Part shown: positions 1 to 8,774 of the stretch, piece by piece
Numbering within the stretch: the stretch's first letter is position 1
Layout: each line of letters opens with the position of its first letter
From: an uncultured Actinomycetes bacterium
GTDB lineage: Bacteria; Actinomycetota; Acidimicrobiia; Acidimicrobiales; RAAP-2
Length of the DNA: 64,000 nt
Assembly: GCA_903885505.1 (NCBI GenBank)
Contig: CAISIU010000101.1
Location: forward strand, 62,001-126,000
Reading direction: 5' to 3'
The notes under the pieces: model-generated
Seen by the model: only the letters and a program-made list of their open reading frames with translations
Database searches by the model: none
Told to the model about the DNA's origin: nothing
Program-made: the position numbers and the translations under genes

Positions 1-25
1 ATTCGTCCGTCTTCTTGGATCCGCC

Positions 26-232
26 GTGGCGGGTACCGGGCGTTTCCTCTGGGACTTCTTGGTGGGCGATACTCCCGAAATATTCGTGGCGGTATGCGTC
101 GCTCTCGCGGCTGTGGCCGTGATCTCGCATCATCGACACTCGTCTCTCGGCGGGTGGGTGCTGCTCGTGGCGACCTTCGTGATTTTGGGCGGCAGCGTGA
201 TGAAGGCCATCCGAACGTCAAAGAAGAAGTAA
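26..232 (+). CDS. small membrane protein, possibly 5'-truncated
   Basis: At least 68 residues with two hydrophobic segments (about residues 17-35 and 42-60) and a basic Ser-Lys-Lys-Lys tail, so probably a two-pass inner-membrane protein. The GTG at 26 is the first start visible, but the frame stays open back to base 2, so the true start may lie outside the window. Its TAA stop shares one base with the ATG of the next gene (TAATG), which implies co-transcription and coupled translation with the large polytopic protein downstream. I do not recognise the family. Confidence 0.55.
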   Translation: MAGTGRFLWDFLVGDTPEIFVAVCVALAAVAVISHHRHSSLGGWVLLVATFVILGGSVMKAIRTSKKK

Positions 233-1998
233 TGCGCGCTCGTCGAGCGCCATGGTGGTGGTACGGACTTGGCACCACCCTGGTCGCCCTCGCGCTCTAT
301 CAGCGAGTCGTCGCACACCCCACATCGACGGTGCTCGGCTGGGGAATAGATGACCCGATTCAGCAGACGTGGTTCGTGGCGTGGTCCGCACACGCTGCCG
401 CACACGGACTCAATCCTTTCTTTAGTGGCGCGATGAACGCCCCGCACGGGATCAACCTGATGACCAATACATCCCTGTTGGCGGTGGGCTATCTCGTCGC
501 GCCACTGACGTGGTTGGTGGGACCCGTGTTCTCACTCAACGTCATCTTCGTGGGCGGCGTCGTGGCCACTGCGCTCTCGGCTGCTCTCGTCATGCATCGC
601 CAAGGGCTGGAGCGCGGGCCCGCGATGTTCGGTGGCGCACTGGTGGCCCTGGGGCCCGCCCTCCTCATTCATGGGCAGAACCACGCCTTCATGGTCGCGA
701 GTGCGGGTCTCTGTTGGTGGATCGACGCCGTTCTCCAATCGCTGTCGGGCCGTTGGTCGCTTCGTCGCGCCGCCTTATCGACGTCACTGTGGACCGCGTG
801 GTGCTTCCTGGTGTCGTTGGAAACCTTCTTTATCGTGGGCGTTTTCTTGCTGGGTGCCCTCGTCGTCGTGGCGATCACACGGGTTAGTCGTCGTGATCGA
901 GTTCGCGAACTCATGTTGTATGTCCTGGGTGTCGGCGCTGTCAGCGCCGTGCTACTTGCCGCTCCGCTCTACGCGTTGATGGCGGGCCGACAGCACATCG
1001 CGGGCCCACCCCACGCATGGGTCACTCAACTAACGACGACGTGGTCGCAATTGATCAGACCAGGAACCTGGGTGGCAATCGCACCGCTCGGTCGCGACCC
1101 GCGTCACCACGTCTTTTTGTCGGGGTCGTTCTTTAATGGCGGCTACCTCGGTGTCTTCTTTCTCCTGGCGGTGCTGGTGGCACTGGCCGTGACGTGGTCG
1201 CGACGTCGCACTCGCGTGGCATTGCTTGTCGCCGTCATCGCACTTCTCGCCTCAGGTGGCGCCCACCCTCAATTACCGGGACTGGGCTCCGTGTGGTCGC
1301 CCTACCGACTCGTGGTTGGCCTCCCCGGTTTCTCATCGGTGATGCCGCGCAATTTTTCGGTGGTGGTGCTGGCGGCACTCGCGTGGATTATCGCTGACGC
1401 AGTTCAGGAACTCTCTCATCGTTCGCGGATGACATCGCGTGGTGCGGCGGTGGCGATCGCGGTGCTCGCCGTCGTCGGCTTCGTCCCGAACCAGGCCTAC
1501 GCCGCTCGCTACGTGAAGGTCGAACGGTGGTATTCCTCGCCGGCGGGAACGCACGCGGTTCCCGACAACTCTCTCGTGCTCGCCTACCCCTACCCCGAGG
1601 GCGTGAGAAACGTCTCGTTGTTAGATCAGGCTGACGCTGCCCTGCGCTATCGACTGGTGGGTGGTCAGGCCATCGTGCCGAGTGTCACGGGATCGGCGCA
1701 GCAAGTTCCCGTCGGCCCCTACCGCCCCTTTTACGACCTCTTCGTTCGCTCCTACGAACGTCCGACTTTCGCCTTCGGTATCTATCCCGAACCGGTAGGG
1801 CCGCTACCGCCCGACACGCCCGCCACCTGGCACCAACTCGCCGCCGTGGCGACAACCGCCCACATCAATCGCATTGTGGTGACACCGCGAGGTCATGACC
1901 CCGCGCAGGTACGGCGCTACCTCACCCACGCTTTTGGGTCGGGCCACCACGATGCCAGTGGCGTGTGGTGGTGGGACATTCCCCGGTCGAAAAGTTAA
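232..1998 (+). CDS. polytopic membrane protein, GT-C glycosyltransferase-like
   Basis: 588 residues with roughly ten or more membrane spans. After the first span comes an extracytoplasmic loop with acidic residues (GWGIDDP) and an NAPHGINLM stretch, a pattern I associate with actinobacterial GT-C-type lipid-linked sugar transferases. The C-terminal 120 residues are soluble and probably extracytoplasmic. ATG 232 is chosen over in-frame codons further upstream because it overlaps the previous stop (TAATG) and leaves a normal first membrane span. Transfer of a sugar to a cell-envelope acceptor is inferred from fold type and from the glycan genes at 8-15 kb. The stop overlaps that of the convergent DUF2752 gene by four bases. 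Confidence 0.6.
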   Translation: MRARRAPWWWYGLGTTLVALALYQRVVAHPTSTVLGWGIDDPIQQTWFVAWSAHAAAHGLNPFFSGAMNAPHGINLMTNTSLLAVGYLVAPLTWLVGPVFSLNVIFVGGVVATALSAALVMHRQGLERGPAMFGGALVALGPALLIHGQNHAFMVASAGLCWWIDAVLQSLSGRWSLRRAALSTSLWTAWCFLVSLETFFIVGVFLLGALVVVAITRVSRRDRVRELMLYVLGVGAVSAVLLAAPLYALMAGRQHIAGPPHAWVTQLTTTWSQLIRPGTWVAIAPLGRDPRHHVFLSGSFFNGGYLGVFFLLAVLVALAVTWSRRRTRVALLVAVIALLASGGAHPQLPGLGSVWSPYRLVVGLPGFSSVMPRNFSVVVLAALAWIIADAVQELSHRSRMTSRGAAVAIAVLAVVGFVPNQAYAARYVKVERWYSSPAGTHAVPDNSLVLAYPYPEGVRNVSLLDQADAALRYRLVGGQAIVPSVTGSAQQVPVGPYRPFYDLFVRSYERPTFAFGIYPEPVGPLPPDTPATWHQLAAVATTAHINRIVVTPRGHDPAQVRRYLTHAFGSGHHDASGVWWWDIPRSKS

Positions 1999-2360
1999 AG
2001 AACGCCGAAGCGAAAGAGCTCGTAGACCCATTCGGCACCCAGCGCGACGACGGGAATGACGAGAGGTATCGACCATCTCGTTTTCTTGCTCACCATGACG
2101 TAGGCCGCCGCCGCGACCAACACGACGCCGAGGGGAGCCGCCGTTATCGCAGCAGCCGGGCGAAGTGTCATGAGATTTCGAAGCGCGGTCGTCAGCCCAC
2201 AAAAGGGACAGGGCAGACCAATGAGCACGATGGAGGGGCACGGCACACCAAGGGCGTGGCCAAAAGTGCCCAGGAAAATCCCCCCGGACAACAGCCCCGC
2301 CGCGGGCAGACGAATGCCGCGGGTATCAATCTCGTAACGACGGCCGAGACGGCCCCTCAT
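1995..2360 (-). CDS. DUF2752 family membrane protein
   Basis: 121 residues with the DUF2752 hallmark CPFCGLTTALRNL, matching the family pattern CPxCGxTxA near a membrane boundary. About three membrane spans are visible. The start ATG at 2360 shares one base with the TAA of the upstream RDD gene, so the two are coupled. The family is uncharacterised and recurs in actinobacteria and Bacteroidetes; the Cys pair suggests metal binding or a disulfide, but no function is established. The stop overlaps the convergent GT-C-like gene by TTAA at 1995-1998. Confidence 0.8.
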   Translation of the reverse strand: MRGRLGRRYEIDTRGIRLPAAGLLSGGIFLGTFGHALGVPCPSIVLIGLPCPFCGLTTALRNLMTLRPAAAITAAPLGVVLVAAAAYVMVSKKTRWSIPLVIPVVALGAEWVYELFRFGVL

Positions 2361-2908
2361 TACTTCGGCTGAATCGAGAAGGGCTTCTTCGGAACGGTGA
2401 TCACTACGGTGGACATGATCTTGTCCGCCAAGGTCTGACGCTTCTCGTCCCACAAGGGAAAGAGAAAACCGATGTCGCAAATGATGAAGTCGACGACATG
2501 CGCAATGGCGCGCACAACGCCAAGACCCGCGCCGATGGGCTGGCCGGTTTGCTCGTTGATGCACTTGAGGCCCATCACACGCATGCCGGGCGATGCACCC
2601 GTGGCACCCACCTGAATGGCAAACCAGCCCCAGATGCCGAGATCAACCAGCAACTGGAGAAGCCCAAAGCCAGAAGAAATGCGACTGAGAATGGAGAACA
2701 CAATGTTGACGGCGACGACGAGAAGGGAGTCAATCAGGTATCCAACAAAACGAACTCCCCAGTCGGCGTACTGACCAACGGCGGCGGCCGGCGCCTGCGT
2801 GTAGGCCGGAGCAACCGGAACCGAGTTCGCGCCATTCACCGGTGCGCCACAGTTGGCACAAAAAGTTGCGTCCTGATCGGCGGCACCACATTGCGGACAA
2901 AAAGCCAT
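2360..2908 (-). CDS. zinc-ribbon RDD family membrane protein
   Basis: 182 residues. The N-terminus is a zinc ribbon with two CxxC knuckles (CPQC and CANC, residues 4-21), then an Ala/Pro linker, then an RDD domain that begins WGVRFVGYLIDSLLV with the characteristic Arg and Asp residues, and about three membrane spans. The start follows a good ribosome site (AGGGAG) about 6 nt upstream, and a -10-like TAGTGT lies 28 nt upstream. RDD proteins are membrane proteins of mostly unknown role, some linked to ion transport. It is co-transcribed with the DUF2752 gene. Confidence 0.85.
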   Translation of the reverse strand: MAFCPQCGAADQDATFCANCGAPVNGANSVPVAPAYTQAPAAAVGQYADWGVRFVGYLIDSLLVVAVNIVFSILSRISSGFGLLQLLVDLGIWGWFAIQVGATGASPGMRVMGLKCINEQTGQPIGAGLGVVRAIAHVVDFIICDIGFLFPLWDEKRQTLADKIMSTVVITVPKKPFSIQPK

Positions 2909-2936
2909 GACTGCTCCCTTGAATCTCGTCGTCGCG

Positions 2937-2942
2937 ACACTA
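2937..2942 (-). promoter_or_regulatory. putative -10 box for the RDD gene
   Basis: TAGTGT on the minus strand, 28 nt before the RDD start codon, leaving a short leader that contains AGGGAG. It sits in a CACT/AGTG mini inverted repeat at 2939-2949. Confidence 0.4.
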
Positions 2943-3006
2943 ACAGTGGTTTTCGTCGCCTTTATGTCATTACGCGCGCGGTTAGAGATAGTCTCCACTA
3001 GCCATT

Positions 3007-3012
3007 TACCGT
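3007..3012 (+). promoter_or_regulatory. putative -10 box for ppa
   Basis: TACCGT, 20 nt before the ppa start, followed by the ribosome site AAAGGAG at 3016-3022. No convincing -35 element is visible. Confidence 0.4.
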
Positions 3013-3032
3013 TCTAAAGGAGCTGGGAGATC

Positions 3033-3515
3033 ATGGAAATCGTTACCGCCATTGTTGAAATTCCGCGTGGAAGTCAGAACAAGTACGAGTATGACCACGA
3101 GACGCACACCATCAAGCTGGACCGCCACCTGGTCGTTTCCATGAACTACCCCGCCGAATACGGCTTCATTCCTGACACCCTCGGTGGCGACGGCGACCCC
3201 CTCGACATCCTGGTCCTGACCGCCTACCCGACCTTTCCTGGCTGTGCCATCGACGTGCGCGTTATTGGCATGTGCGTGATGTCCGACGAAAAGGGCGAAG
3301 ACGCCAAGTTGGTGGGTGTGCCGACCTACGACAAGCAGTACAAGGACATCACCGAAGTCGAGCAATTGCCCGCTATCGAGCGCGACCGAATTCAGCACTT
3401 TTTCACCGTGTACAAGGACCTGGACGAGGGCAAGTGGGTGAAGGTGGACAAGTGGGAAGGCTCCGCCGCCGCCTATGCGGAGTTGGATGCCTCCCGCGCT
3501 CGCTTCACCAAGTAG
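3033..3515 (+). CDS. ppa: inorganic pyrophosphatase
   Basis: 160 residues, the normal length of a family I soluble pyrophosphatase. It hydrolyses cytosolic PPi to two phosphates with Mg2+ and so drives biosynthetic reactions. The family signature is present as DGDPLDIL, together with the N-terminal EIPRGSQNKYEYD substrate region and YPAEYGFIPDT. The start follows AAAGGAG by about 10 nt. It is transcribed divergently from the RDD gene and stands alone, ahead of the FnIII gene, which has its own ribosome site and leader. Confidence 0.97.
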   Translation: MEIVTAIVEIPRGSQNKYEYDHETHTIKLDRHLVVSMNYPAEYGFIPDTLGGDGDPLDILVLTAYPTFPGCAIDVRVIGMCVMSDEKGEDAKLVGVPTYDKQYKDITEVEQLPAIERDRIQHFFTVYKDLDEGKWVKVDKWEGSAAAYAELDASRARFTK

Positions 3516-3569
3516 CCAACCCCTCACATTTGCGGAAAACCCGCACCGGCAGCACCTCTCGTGCCTCAG

Positions 3570-3575
3570 TAGTCT
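3570..3575 (+). promoter_or_regulatory. putative -10 box for the FnIII protein gene
   Basis: TAGTCT, 34 nt before the start codon. The leader contains the strong ribosome site AGGAGGGG at 3597-3604. Confidence 0.35.
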
Positions 3576-3609
3576 CAAGGTGAGGGTGTTATCAGCAGGA
3601 GGGGACGCG

Positions 3610-6600
3610 ATGCGTCAATCAAATTCGCGCATGAGCCGCACCGGTGCGATTACCGGTGCGATGGCATTAATTATGTCAATGGGCTTCGCCGCCCTCGCTC
3701 CCGCTGCTTTTGCCGACGCGACGGCGCCTGACGCCCCCACTTCGGTGTCCGTCACTGCGGGTAACGCCACGTTGTCGGTCTCGTGGAGCGCACCGGCCGA
3801 CAATGGATCGGCCATCACGGGGTACACCGTCACCGCGGATGATGGTGTGGATACTCCGAGCACCTGTAGCAACGATGGTTCCTCCACCAGCTGCACGGTC
3901 ACCGGATTGACCAACGACACCGCTTATTCCGTCACCGTGACTGCTTCCAACGCGATCGGCACCTCCGACCCCTCGAGCAGCGTGTCCGGGACACCGGCCG
4001 CCCAAGCACCTTCCACGGTGACGGGGGTGCTGGTGTCGTCGGGTGCCGAGTCGGTCACGGTGAGCTGGTCTGCTCCCGCCGACAATGGATCTAGCATCAC
4101 CAGCTACACCGTTACCGCCGACAACGGCACCGATGCGCCCCGCACCTGCACCACGAGTGCACCCACCACGACGTGCGACGTCACTGGCTTGACGAATGGC
4201 AGTGCCTACGCCATCAGCGTGACGGCAACGAACGGTGCGGGTACATCCACTGCCTCTACTCCCGTCTCGGTCACGCCGGCGGCTGCACCCAGCGCCCCGA
4301 CGTCGGTGTCCGTGTTGGCCTCCGACGGAACGCTCAGCGTGTCATGGTCCGCGCCCGCTGACAATGGCGCCACCATCACCAGTTATGACGTGAGCGCCGC
4401 CCACGGTAGCGACACCCCGGCTACTTGTTCGGTGGCGGGAACAAGTCTGACCTGTGACGTCACGGGCCTCACCAATGGCACCACCTACGCCGTCACGGTC
4501 ACGGCAACGAATAGCGCCGGAACGAGTTCACCATCGACGTCAATTGACGCCACCCCCGCCACCACACCGGGCGCACCCACCGGTATCACGGTGACGCCCT
4601 CAAATGAGAGCTTGTCGGTGAGCTGGACGGCGCCGAGCGACGGTGGTTCGGCCGTCACGGGGTACACCGTCACCGCGACGCACGGTAGCGACACTCCCGC
4701 TACCTGCACGACCGACGGAAGTGCCACCACCTGCGACATCACCGGGCTCACCAACGGCACGGCCTACTTCGTGTCCGTCTCCGCGACGAATGCCATGGGC
4801 ACGACCTCGAGCGATGGCAGCGTGACGGGAACGCCGGCGGCTGCGCCGAACGAACCGACCGATGTGTCGATTTTGCCGGAGAACAACGCCGTCTACGTCT
4901 CGTGGTCCAGTGCGGCCTCCAACGGCGCCGCCATCACTAGTTACACCATCACGCTGGATGACGGCGTGCACAGCGTGGTGAGCGTCACCGTGAGCGGCCT
5001 CGCCACCTCGGCCTACATCTCCGGTCTGACCAATGGCACGACGTATTCGGTCGTGGTGACGGCCACCAACCCGCAAGGATCGGGCCCTGGCTCCACGCCG
5101 CAGGACGCAACGCCGGCGACGTCTCCCGGTGCGCCCACGGGCATCACCGTGACGCCCTCGAACCAGACTCTCGCGGTGAGCTGGACGGCCCCCGCAACGG
5201 GCGGTGCCGACATCACGGGGTACACCGTGACCGCGGACAATGGCATCGACACCCCGTCGGCGTGCACGACGGACGGAACGACGACGACCTGCGATATCAC
5301 CGGCCTGACCAACGGCAGCGCCTACAGCGTGTCGGTATCGGCCACCAACGCGATGGGCACGACGCCGAGCGCCGGATCAGTGACCGGCACGCCGGCAACG
5401 ACCCCCGACGCCCCGACGTCGCTGAGCGCGGCGGTCGGCAACGGCACATTGACCGTGACGTGGAGCGCCCCCACTTTTAACGGTGGCGCCACTATCAGCG
5501 CTTACACGGTGACGGCCGACAATGGCGTGGACACGCCATCGACCTGCACGGTGACGGACGGATCGAACGCGTGCACGCTCACGGGTCTGACTAATGGCAG
5601 TGACTACTCCATCACCGTGACGGCGACGAACGCCCAGGGCGAGGGAAGTGCGACTGAGGCGGTGACCGCGACTCCCGCCACCGTGTCCGACGCGCCGACT
5701 GCCGTAGAGGCAATCAGCGGTGATTCCATGATCACCGTGAACTGGACGGCTCCGGCCGATACCGGTGGTGCCGACATCACGAGGTACACCGCCACCGCGT
5801 ACGCGCCGGGCTACGGATACAGCTCCTGCAATGACGTCACCGGCGCGTTGACCTGCGACATCACGGAGCTCACCAACGGCGTGGACTACACCGTCACCGT
5901 CGTGGCCGTGAATTCCCGCGGAACCTCAGTTCCCTCAGGTTCAGCTCACGCGACCCCGGCGGGTAGTCCCACGGCACCGAGCAACGTCACGGCGACCGCG
6001 GGTAATGGTCAGATCACGGTGAGCTGGTCGGCCAGCGATGGCAATGGATCAGCAGTCACTGCCTACACCGCCTCGACGACTGATGGATCGAGCTGCGACA
6101 CCACTGGTGCGCTCACCTGCATCATTACCGGCTTGACGAACGGCACCCCTTACTCCATCTCCGTCGTGGCGACAAATGCCGTTAGTGACTCCGCCGCGTC
6201 ATCGAGCGTGTCGGCGACCCCTGCCACGGTGCCCTCCGCACCGCGCTGGTTGCACGGTGTCGCGGGTAACACCACGGCCACGTTGCTCTGGAATTCGTCA
6301 ACCTCCAACGGTGGAGCGCACATCGATTCATACATCGTGACGGACCTTCATGGTCATGGCTGTAGCACCAGCGGATTGACCTGCACCGTGACGGGACTGA
6401 CGAACGGCACGACCTACGTCTTCTACGTCACCGCCCACAACGTCATGGGCAATTCCGCGAACTCCAACTCGAACATCGTCATTCCCTTGACGACACCGTC
6501 GGCACCCAGCATTGCCGCATGGCACCCGGGCAACCACCAAGTCATTTTGACGGTCACGCCGCCGACTAGTAACGGTGGCAAGGCGTACTACTACGAGTAC

Positions 6601-7047
6601 AGCGTGAACGGTGGCGTGGCGTGGGTAAATGCGCAGAACTTCACCACTGGCAACTCCGTCACCATCGGTCTGCTGACGAACGGCACTGCGTATCGCGTCG
6701 CGGTTCGCGCCGTGAACCAAGCGGGTCACTCGGCATCCAGCAACGTCGTGACGGCGACTCCGTCCACGGTGCCGTTGGCCCCGGTGATTACCTCGGTGAC
6801 GTTGAGCGCGAGCTCCACGGTGATCCACCTCGCCGCCTTGTCGACGGGCGGTTCTGCCATTACGGCGATTCAGTACTCCGTCACGGGTGGCACCACGTGG
6901 ACCAGCGTGGCCGCCTCGGCGAGCACGCGCAGCATCACGATTGCCGCGCTGCCCCTGAAGCGAACGGTGAATATTGTCCTGCGAGCGGTGAATGCCAACG
7001 GACCATCACCGTCGAGCGTCACGTACGCCGCGCGACGGCTGAAGTAG
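3610..7047 (+). CDS. secreted protein of 12 fibronectin type III modules
   Basis: 1145 residues. A Sec signal peptide covers about residues 1-36 (cleavage near AAFA-DA). I count twelve tandem FnIII modules of about 90 residues filling the rest. Each opens with a PxAPT-like strand and an SVSW motif, and most contain GLTNGT before a Tyr-rich strand and end in ATPAT-type linkers. Several carry a Cys pair (for example CTTxxxTTCDITG) that could form an internal disulfide. There is no LPxTG, membrane anchor or catalytic domain at the C-terminus, so it is predicted to be released or held non-covalently. A strong AGGAGG site fixes the start at 3610 rather than at in-frame codons from 3475. Modules of the same style recur in the giant protein at 19167. 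An adhesive or structural surface role is inferred. Confidence 0.85.
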   Translation: MRQSNSRMSRTGAITGAMALIMSMGFAALAPAAFADATAPDAPTSVSVTAGNATLSVSWSAPADNGSAITGYTVTADDGVDTPSTCSNDGSSTSCTVTGLTNDTAYSVTVTASNAIGTSDPSSSVSGTPAAQAPSTVTGVLVSSGAESVTVSWSAPADNGSSITSYTVTADNGTDAPRTCTTSAPTTTCDVTGLTNGSAYAISVTATNGAGTSTASTPVSVTPAAAPSAPTSVSVLASDGTLSVSWSAPADNGATITSYDVSAAHGSDTPATCSVAGTSLTCDVTGLTNGTTYAVTVTATNSAGTSSPSTSIDATPATTPGAPTGITVTPSNESLSVSWTAPSDGGSAVTGYTVTATHGSDTPATCTTDGSATTCDITGLTNGTAYFVSVSATNAMGTTSSDGSVTGTPAAAPNEPTDVSILPENNAVYVSWSSAASNGAAITSYTITLDDGVHSVVSVTVSGLATSAYISGLTNGTTYSVVVTATNPQGSGPGSTPQDATPATSPGAPTGITVTPSNQTLAVSWTAPATGGADITGYTVTADNGIDTPSACTTDGTTTTCDITGLTNGSAYSVSVSATNAMGTTPSAGSVTGTPATTPDAPTSLSAAVGNGTLTVTWSAPTFNGGATISAYTVTADNGVDTPSTCTVTDGSNACTLTGLTNGSDYSITVTATNAQGEGSATEAVTATPATVSDAPTAVEAISGDSMITVNWTAPADTGGADITRYTATAYAPGYGYSSCNDVTGALTCDITELTNGVDYTVTVVAVNSRGTSVPSGSAHATPAGSPTAPSNVTATAGNGQITVSWSASDGNGSAVTAYTASTTDGSSCDTTGALTCIITGLTNGTPYSISVVATNAVSDSAASSSVSATPATVPSAPRWLHGVAGNTTATLLWNSSTSNGGAHIDSYIVTDLHGHGCSTSGLTCTVTGLTNGTTYVFYVTAHNVMGNSANSNSNIVIPLTTPSAPSIAAWHPGNHQVILTVTPPTSNGGKAYYYEYSVNGGVAWVNAQNFTTGNSVTIGLLTNGTAYRVAVRAVNQAGHSASSNVVTATPSTVPLAPVITSVTLSASSTVIHLAALSTGGSAITAIQYSVTGGTTWTSVAASASTRSITIAALPLKRTVNIVLRAVNANGPSPSSVTYAARRLK

Positions 7048-8130
7048 TTACGCGCGACGAAGGCGAGCGATGATGTCGTCGACGACCTCGCTCGTCGACG
7101 ATTCACCGCCGAGGTCGAAGGTACGCACACCCTCGGCCGCACCGTCCAAGGTGGCGGATCGAAGTCGCTGCGCCGCGACCTTGTAGCTCTCGTCGTTGTA
7201 GAAGATGGCAGCCTGGTCGAGCAACGCCGCGTTGGCCAGCAACATGGCCATGGGGTTGGCCACGTTCTTGCCTTCAAGAGTCGGCGCCGTGCCGTGCGGC
7301 GCTTCGGCCATCGCGACGCGCGGGCGGAGATTCTCATCCAGCGACATCAGGACTGACTCGGCGCCGGCAATGGAGCCGAACATCGCCAGCACCATGTCAC
7401 TCAGACAGTCGCCATCTCGGTTGAGAGCCGGAATCACTAGTGGGAACTCACTGGACTCGGTCAACAGGCCGGCGTAGGTGGCGTCGATCAGCGTCGGGCG
7501 ATACGGCACGTTCGGGTGACGGCTCGCGGCCGCGTCCATTTCTTCCTTGAGCATGCCTTCGTAGACCGGAGAGACAGTCCACTTGGGTCCGCCGTACACG
7601 GCGCCACCCATCTGGTCGGCCATCTGGAAGGAGTATTCCGCCACGTCGACGCAGATCGAGCGCTCAATGCGCTCCGTGCGCCATGCGGTTTCGTTCTTTC
7701 CCTCACCATCGCGGCCTTCGAGCGCGCCGTAGGCGTCACCCACGGCCATACGCACCACCACGATGGGCTTGGCCACGCCCACCGACGGGGTCACGCCCGG
7801 AATGCGGCGACCGGTGCGAACAATGACCGATCCGTTGATCCCCTCACGAAGGAGGCGATTGGGAGAACCCACTCCACCAATTTCCGGGGGAGTGACAGTC
7901 GCGGCCTTGAGCCCGAGTCCGGTCGTGGTCATCGCGTGGGCGGCTTCGCGAACGACCTCATTATTCGTGCGACGGCGATTTTCCAAACTGAGGTCAAAGT
8001 GCTGCAAAGTGAGGGAAACGCCGAGAATGGCGGGGTCGAAAACGCGCAGCGACTCGATGAGCAGTTCTTGGCCCGTCTGGTCGCCGTCGCAAACAATGAT
8101 GGTGGGGGTGGTGGAGTTCGCCATGTTCAT
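7048..8130 (-). CDS. isocitrate/isopropylmalate dehydrogenase family protein
   Basis: 360 residues, an NAD(P)-dependent beta-decarboxylating dehydrogenase. The metal/substrate region NRDGDCLSDMVLAMFGSIAG and the coenzyme loop EAPHGTAPTLEGKNVANP match the family (GDxxSD; HGTAPxxxGKxxANP). The N-terminal half (TVTPPE, a threonine-glycine strand, VGDAYGALEG) recalls subfamily II isocitrate dehydrogenases (ITPDE, AYGDQYRATD) more than isopropylmalate dehydrogenase. Isocitrate as substrate, feeding the TCA cycle, is therefore likely but not proven. It is shorter than usual for subfamily II (about 400). The start at 8130 lies 8 nt after a TAGTCT box and no ribosome site is seen, suggesting a leaderless mRNA. 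The MNM start could alternatively be 8124. Confidence 0.8.
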   Translation of the reverse strand: MNMANSTTPTIIVCDGDQTGQELLIESLRVFDPAILGVSLTLQHFDLSLENRRRTNNEVVREAAHAMTTTGLGLKAATVTPPEIGGVGSPNRLLREGINGSVIVRTGRRIPGVTPSVGVAKPIVVVRMAVGDAYGALEGRDGEGKNETAWRTERIERSICVDVAEYSFQMADQMGGAVYGGPKWTVSPVYEGMLKEEMDAAASRHPNVPYRPTLIDATYAGLLTESSEFPLVIPALNRDGDCLSDMVLAMFGSIAGAESVLMSLDENLRPRVAMAEAPHGTAPTLEGKNVANPMAMLLANAALLDQAAIFYNDESYKVAAQRLRSATLDGAAEGVRTFDLGGESSTSEVVDDIIARLRRA

Positions 8131-8138
8131 AGTTTCGC

Positions 8139-8144
8139 AGACTA
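8139..8144 (-). promoter_or_regulatory. putative -10 box, leaderless type
   Basis: TAGTCT on the minus strand, 8 nt before the ATG of the isocitrate-dehydrogenase-like gene, with no ribosome site between. Confidence 0.45.
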
Positions 8145-8195
8145 ACGAGGTGTGTTGAAATTATGGAAGTTTCACGTTTTCGGCTCATGAGGCTC

Positions 8196-8201
8196 TACAG
8201 T
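8196..8201 (+). promoter_or_regulatory. putative -10 box, leaderless type
   Basis: TACAGT followed by 6 nt and the ATG at 8208. It supports 8208 as the start over the in-frame ATG at 8163. Confidence 0.5.
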
Positions 8202-8207
8202 TGGCCT

Positions 8208-8774
8208 ATGAAATTCGCCCGCCGCGTGCCGCCTCGTCCGGCTCAATGGACGGCGGTGGGTGTGGTGGCGATTGCCATTTTCTTGTTATTCCCAGTGACG
8301 TCGCCCGCCATCTTGCGCTGGGCGGGGGGCACCTTCCAGCACCACACCTTCACCGCCATGTGGGCAGTGGACCCCAATCGGGCCATTGTCGGCTACAGCG
8401 CGGGCGATCGGGCAGTGGTGGCGGTGCAGAACGAGACCCGACGGGCGCAGAGCTATCACTGGCGTGCGAGCTGTTCGCGTCGAAAGATTGCCACCAACTG
8501 GCTGGAAGTGCCGAAGGGTGCCACTCGCTACATCACGCTGCATACCAAGAACTGTCCGACCAACAAGATGACGGTTCGGTTACAGGGGTCCAATGTGTGG
8601 GTGACGATTAAGTACATCACGGTCGCGCGTTCCACCACCACGACGGCACCGGTCCCGACGAGTTTCCCCCTTAGTACTACCACCGTGCCCGTCACGACCA
8701 GCACTGAGGCCGTGACGACGACCACTGTTCCTGAGACCACGACGTCCAGTTCAACCACGACGACGGTGCCCTGA
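8208..8774 (+). CDS. membrane-anchored protein with Thr-rich tail
   Basis: 188 residues. A positively charged N-terminus (MKFARRVPPRP) leads into one hydrophobic segment at about residues 14-35, then an extracytoplasmic domain of about 100 residues with two Cys (CSRRK and NCPTNK, perhaps a disulfide), then about 50 residues made almost only of Thr, Ser, Pro and Val. Such tails are typical O-mannosylation sites or wall-spanning stalks in actinobacteria. The stop shares a base with the ATG of the DUF2206-like gene (TGATG), so the two products probably act together. I do not recognise the domain. Confidence 0.65.
   Translation: MKFARRVPPRPAQWTAVGVVAIAIFLLFPVTSPAILRWAGGTFQHHTFTAMWAVDPNRAIVGYSAGDRAVVAVQNETRRAQSYHWRASCSRRKIATNWLEVPKGATRYITLHTKNCPTNKMTVRLQGSNVWVTIKYITVARSTTTTAPVPTSFPLSTTTVPVTTSTEAVTTTTVPETTTSSSTTTTVP

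Noticed and set aside
94..231. N-terminal extension of the GT-C-like protein to base 94
   Set aside because: It would overlap the small upstream gene in another frame; ATG 232 with TAATG coupling and a normal first membrane span fits better.
3531..3545. Small hairpin TGCGG-AAAAC-CCGCA after ppa as a terminator
   Set aside because: The stem is only 5 bp and no T-tract follows.
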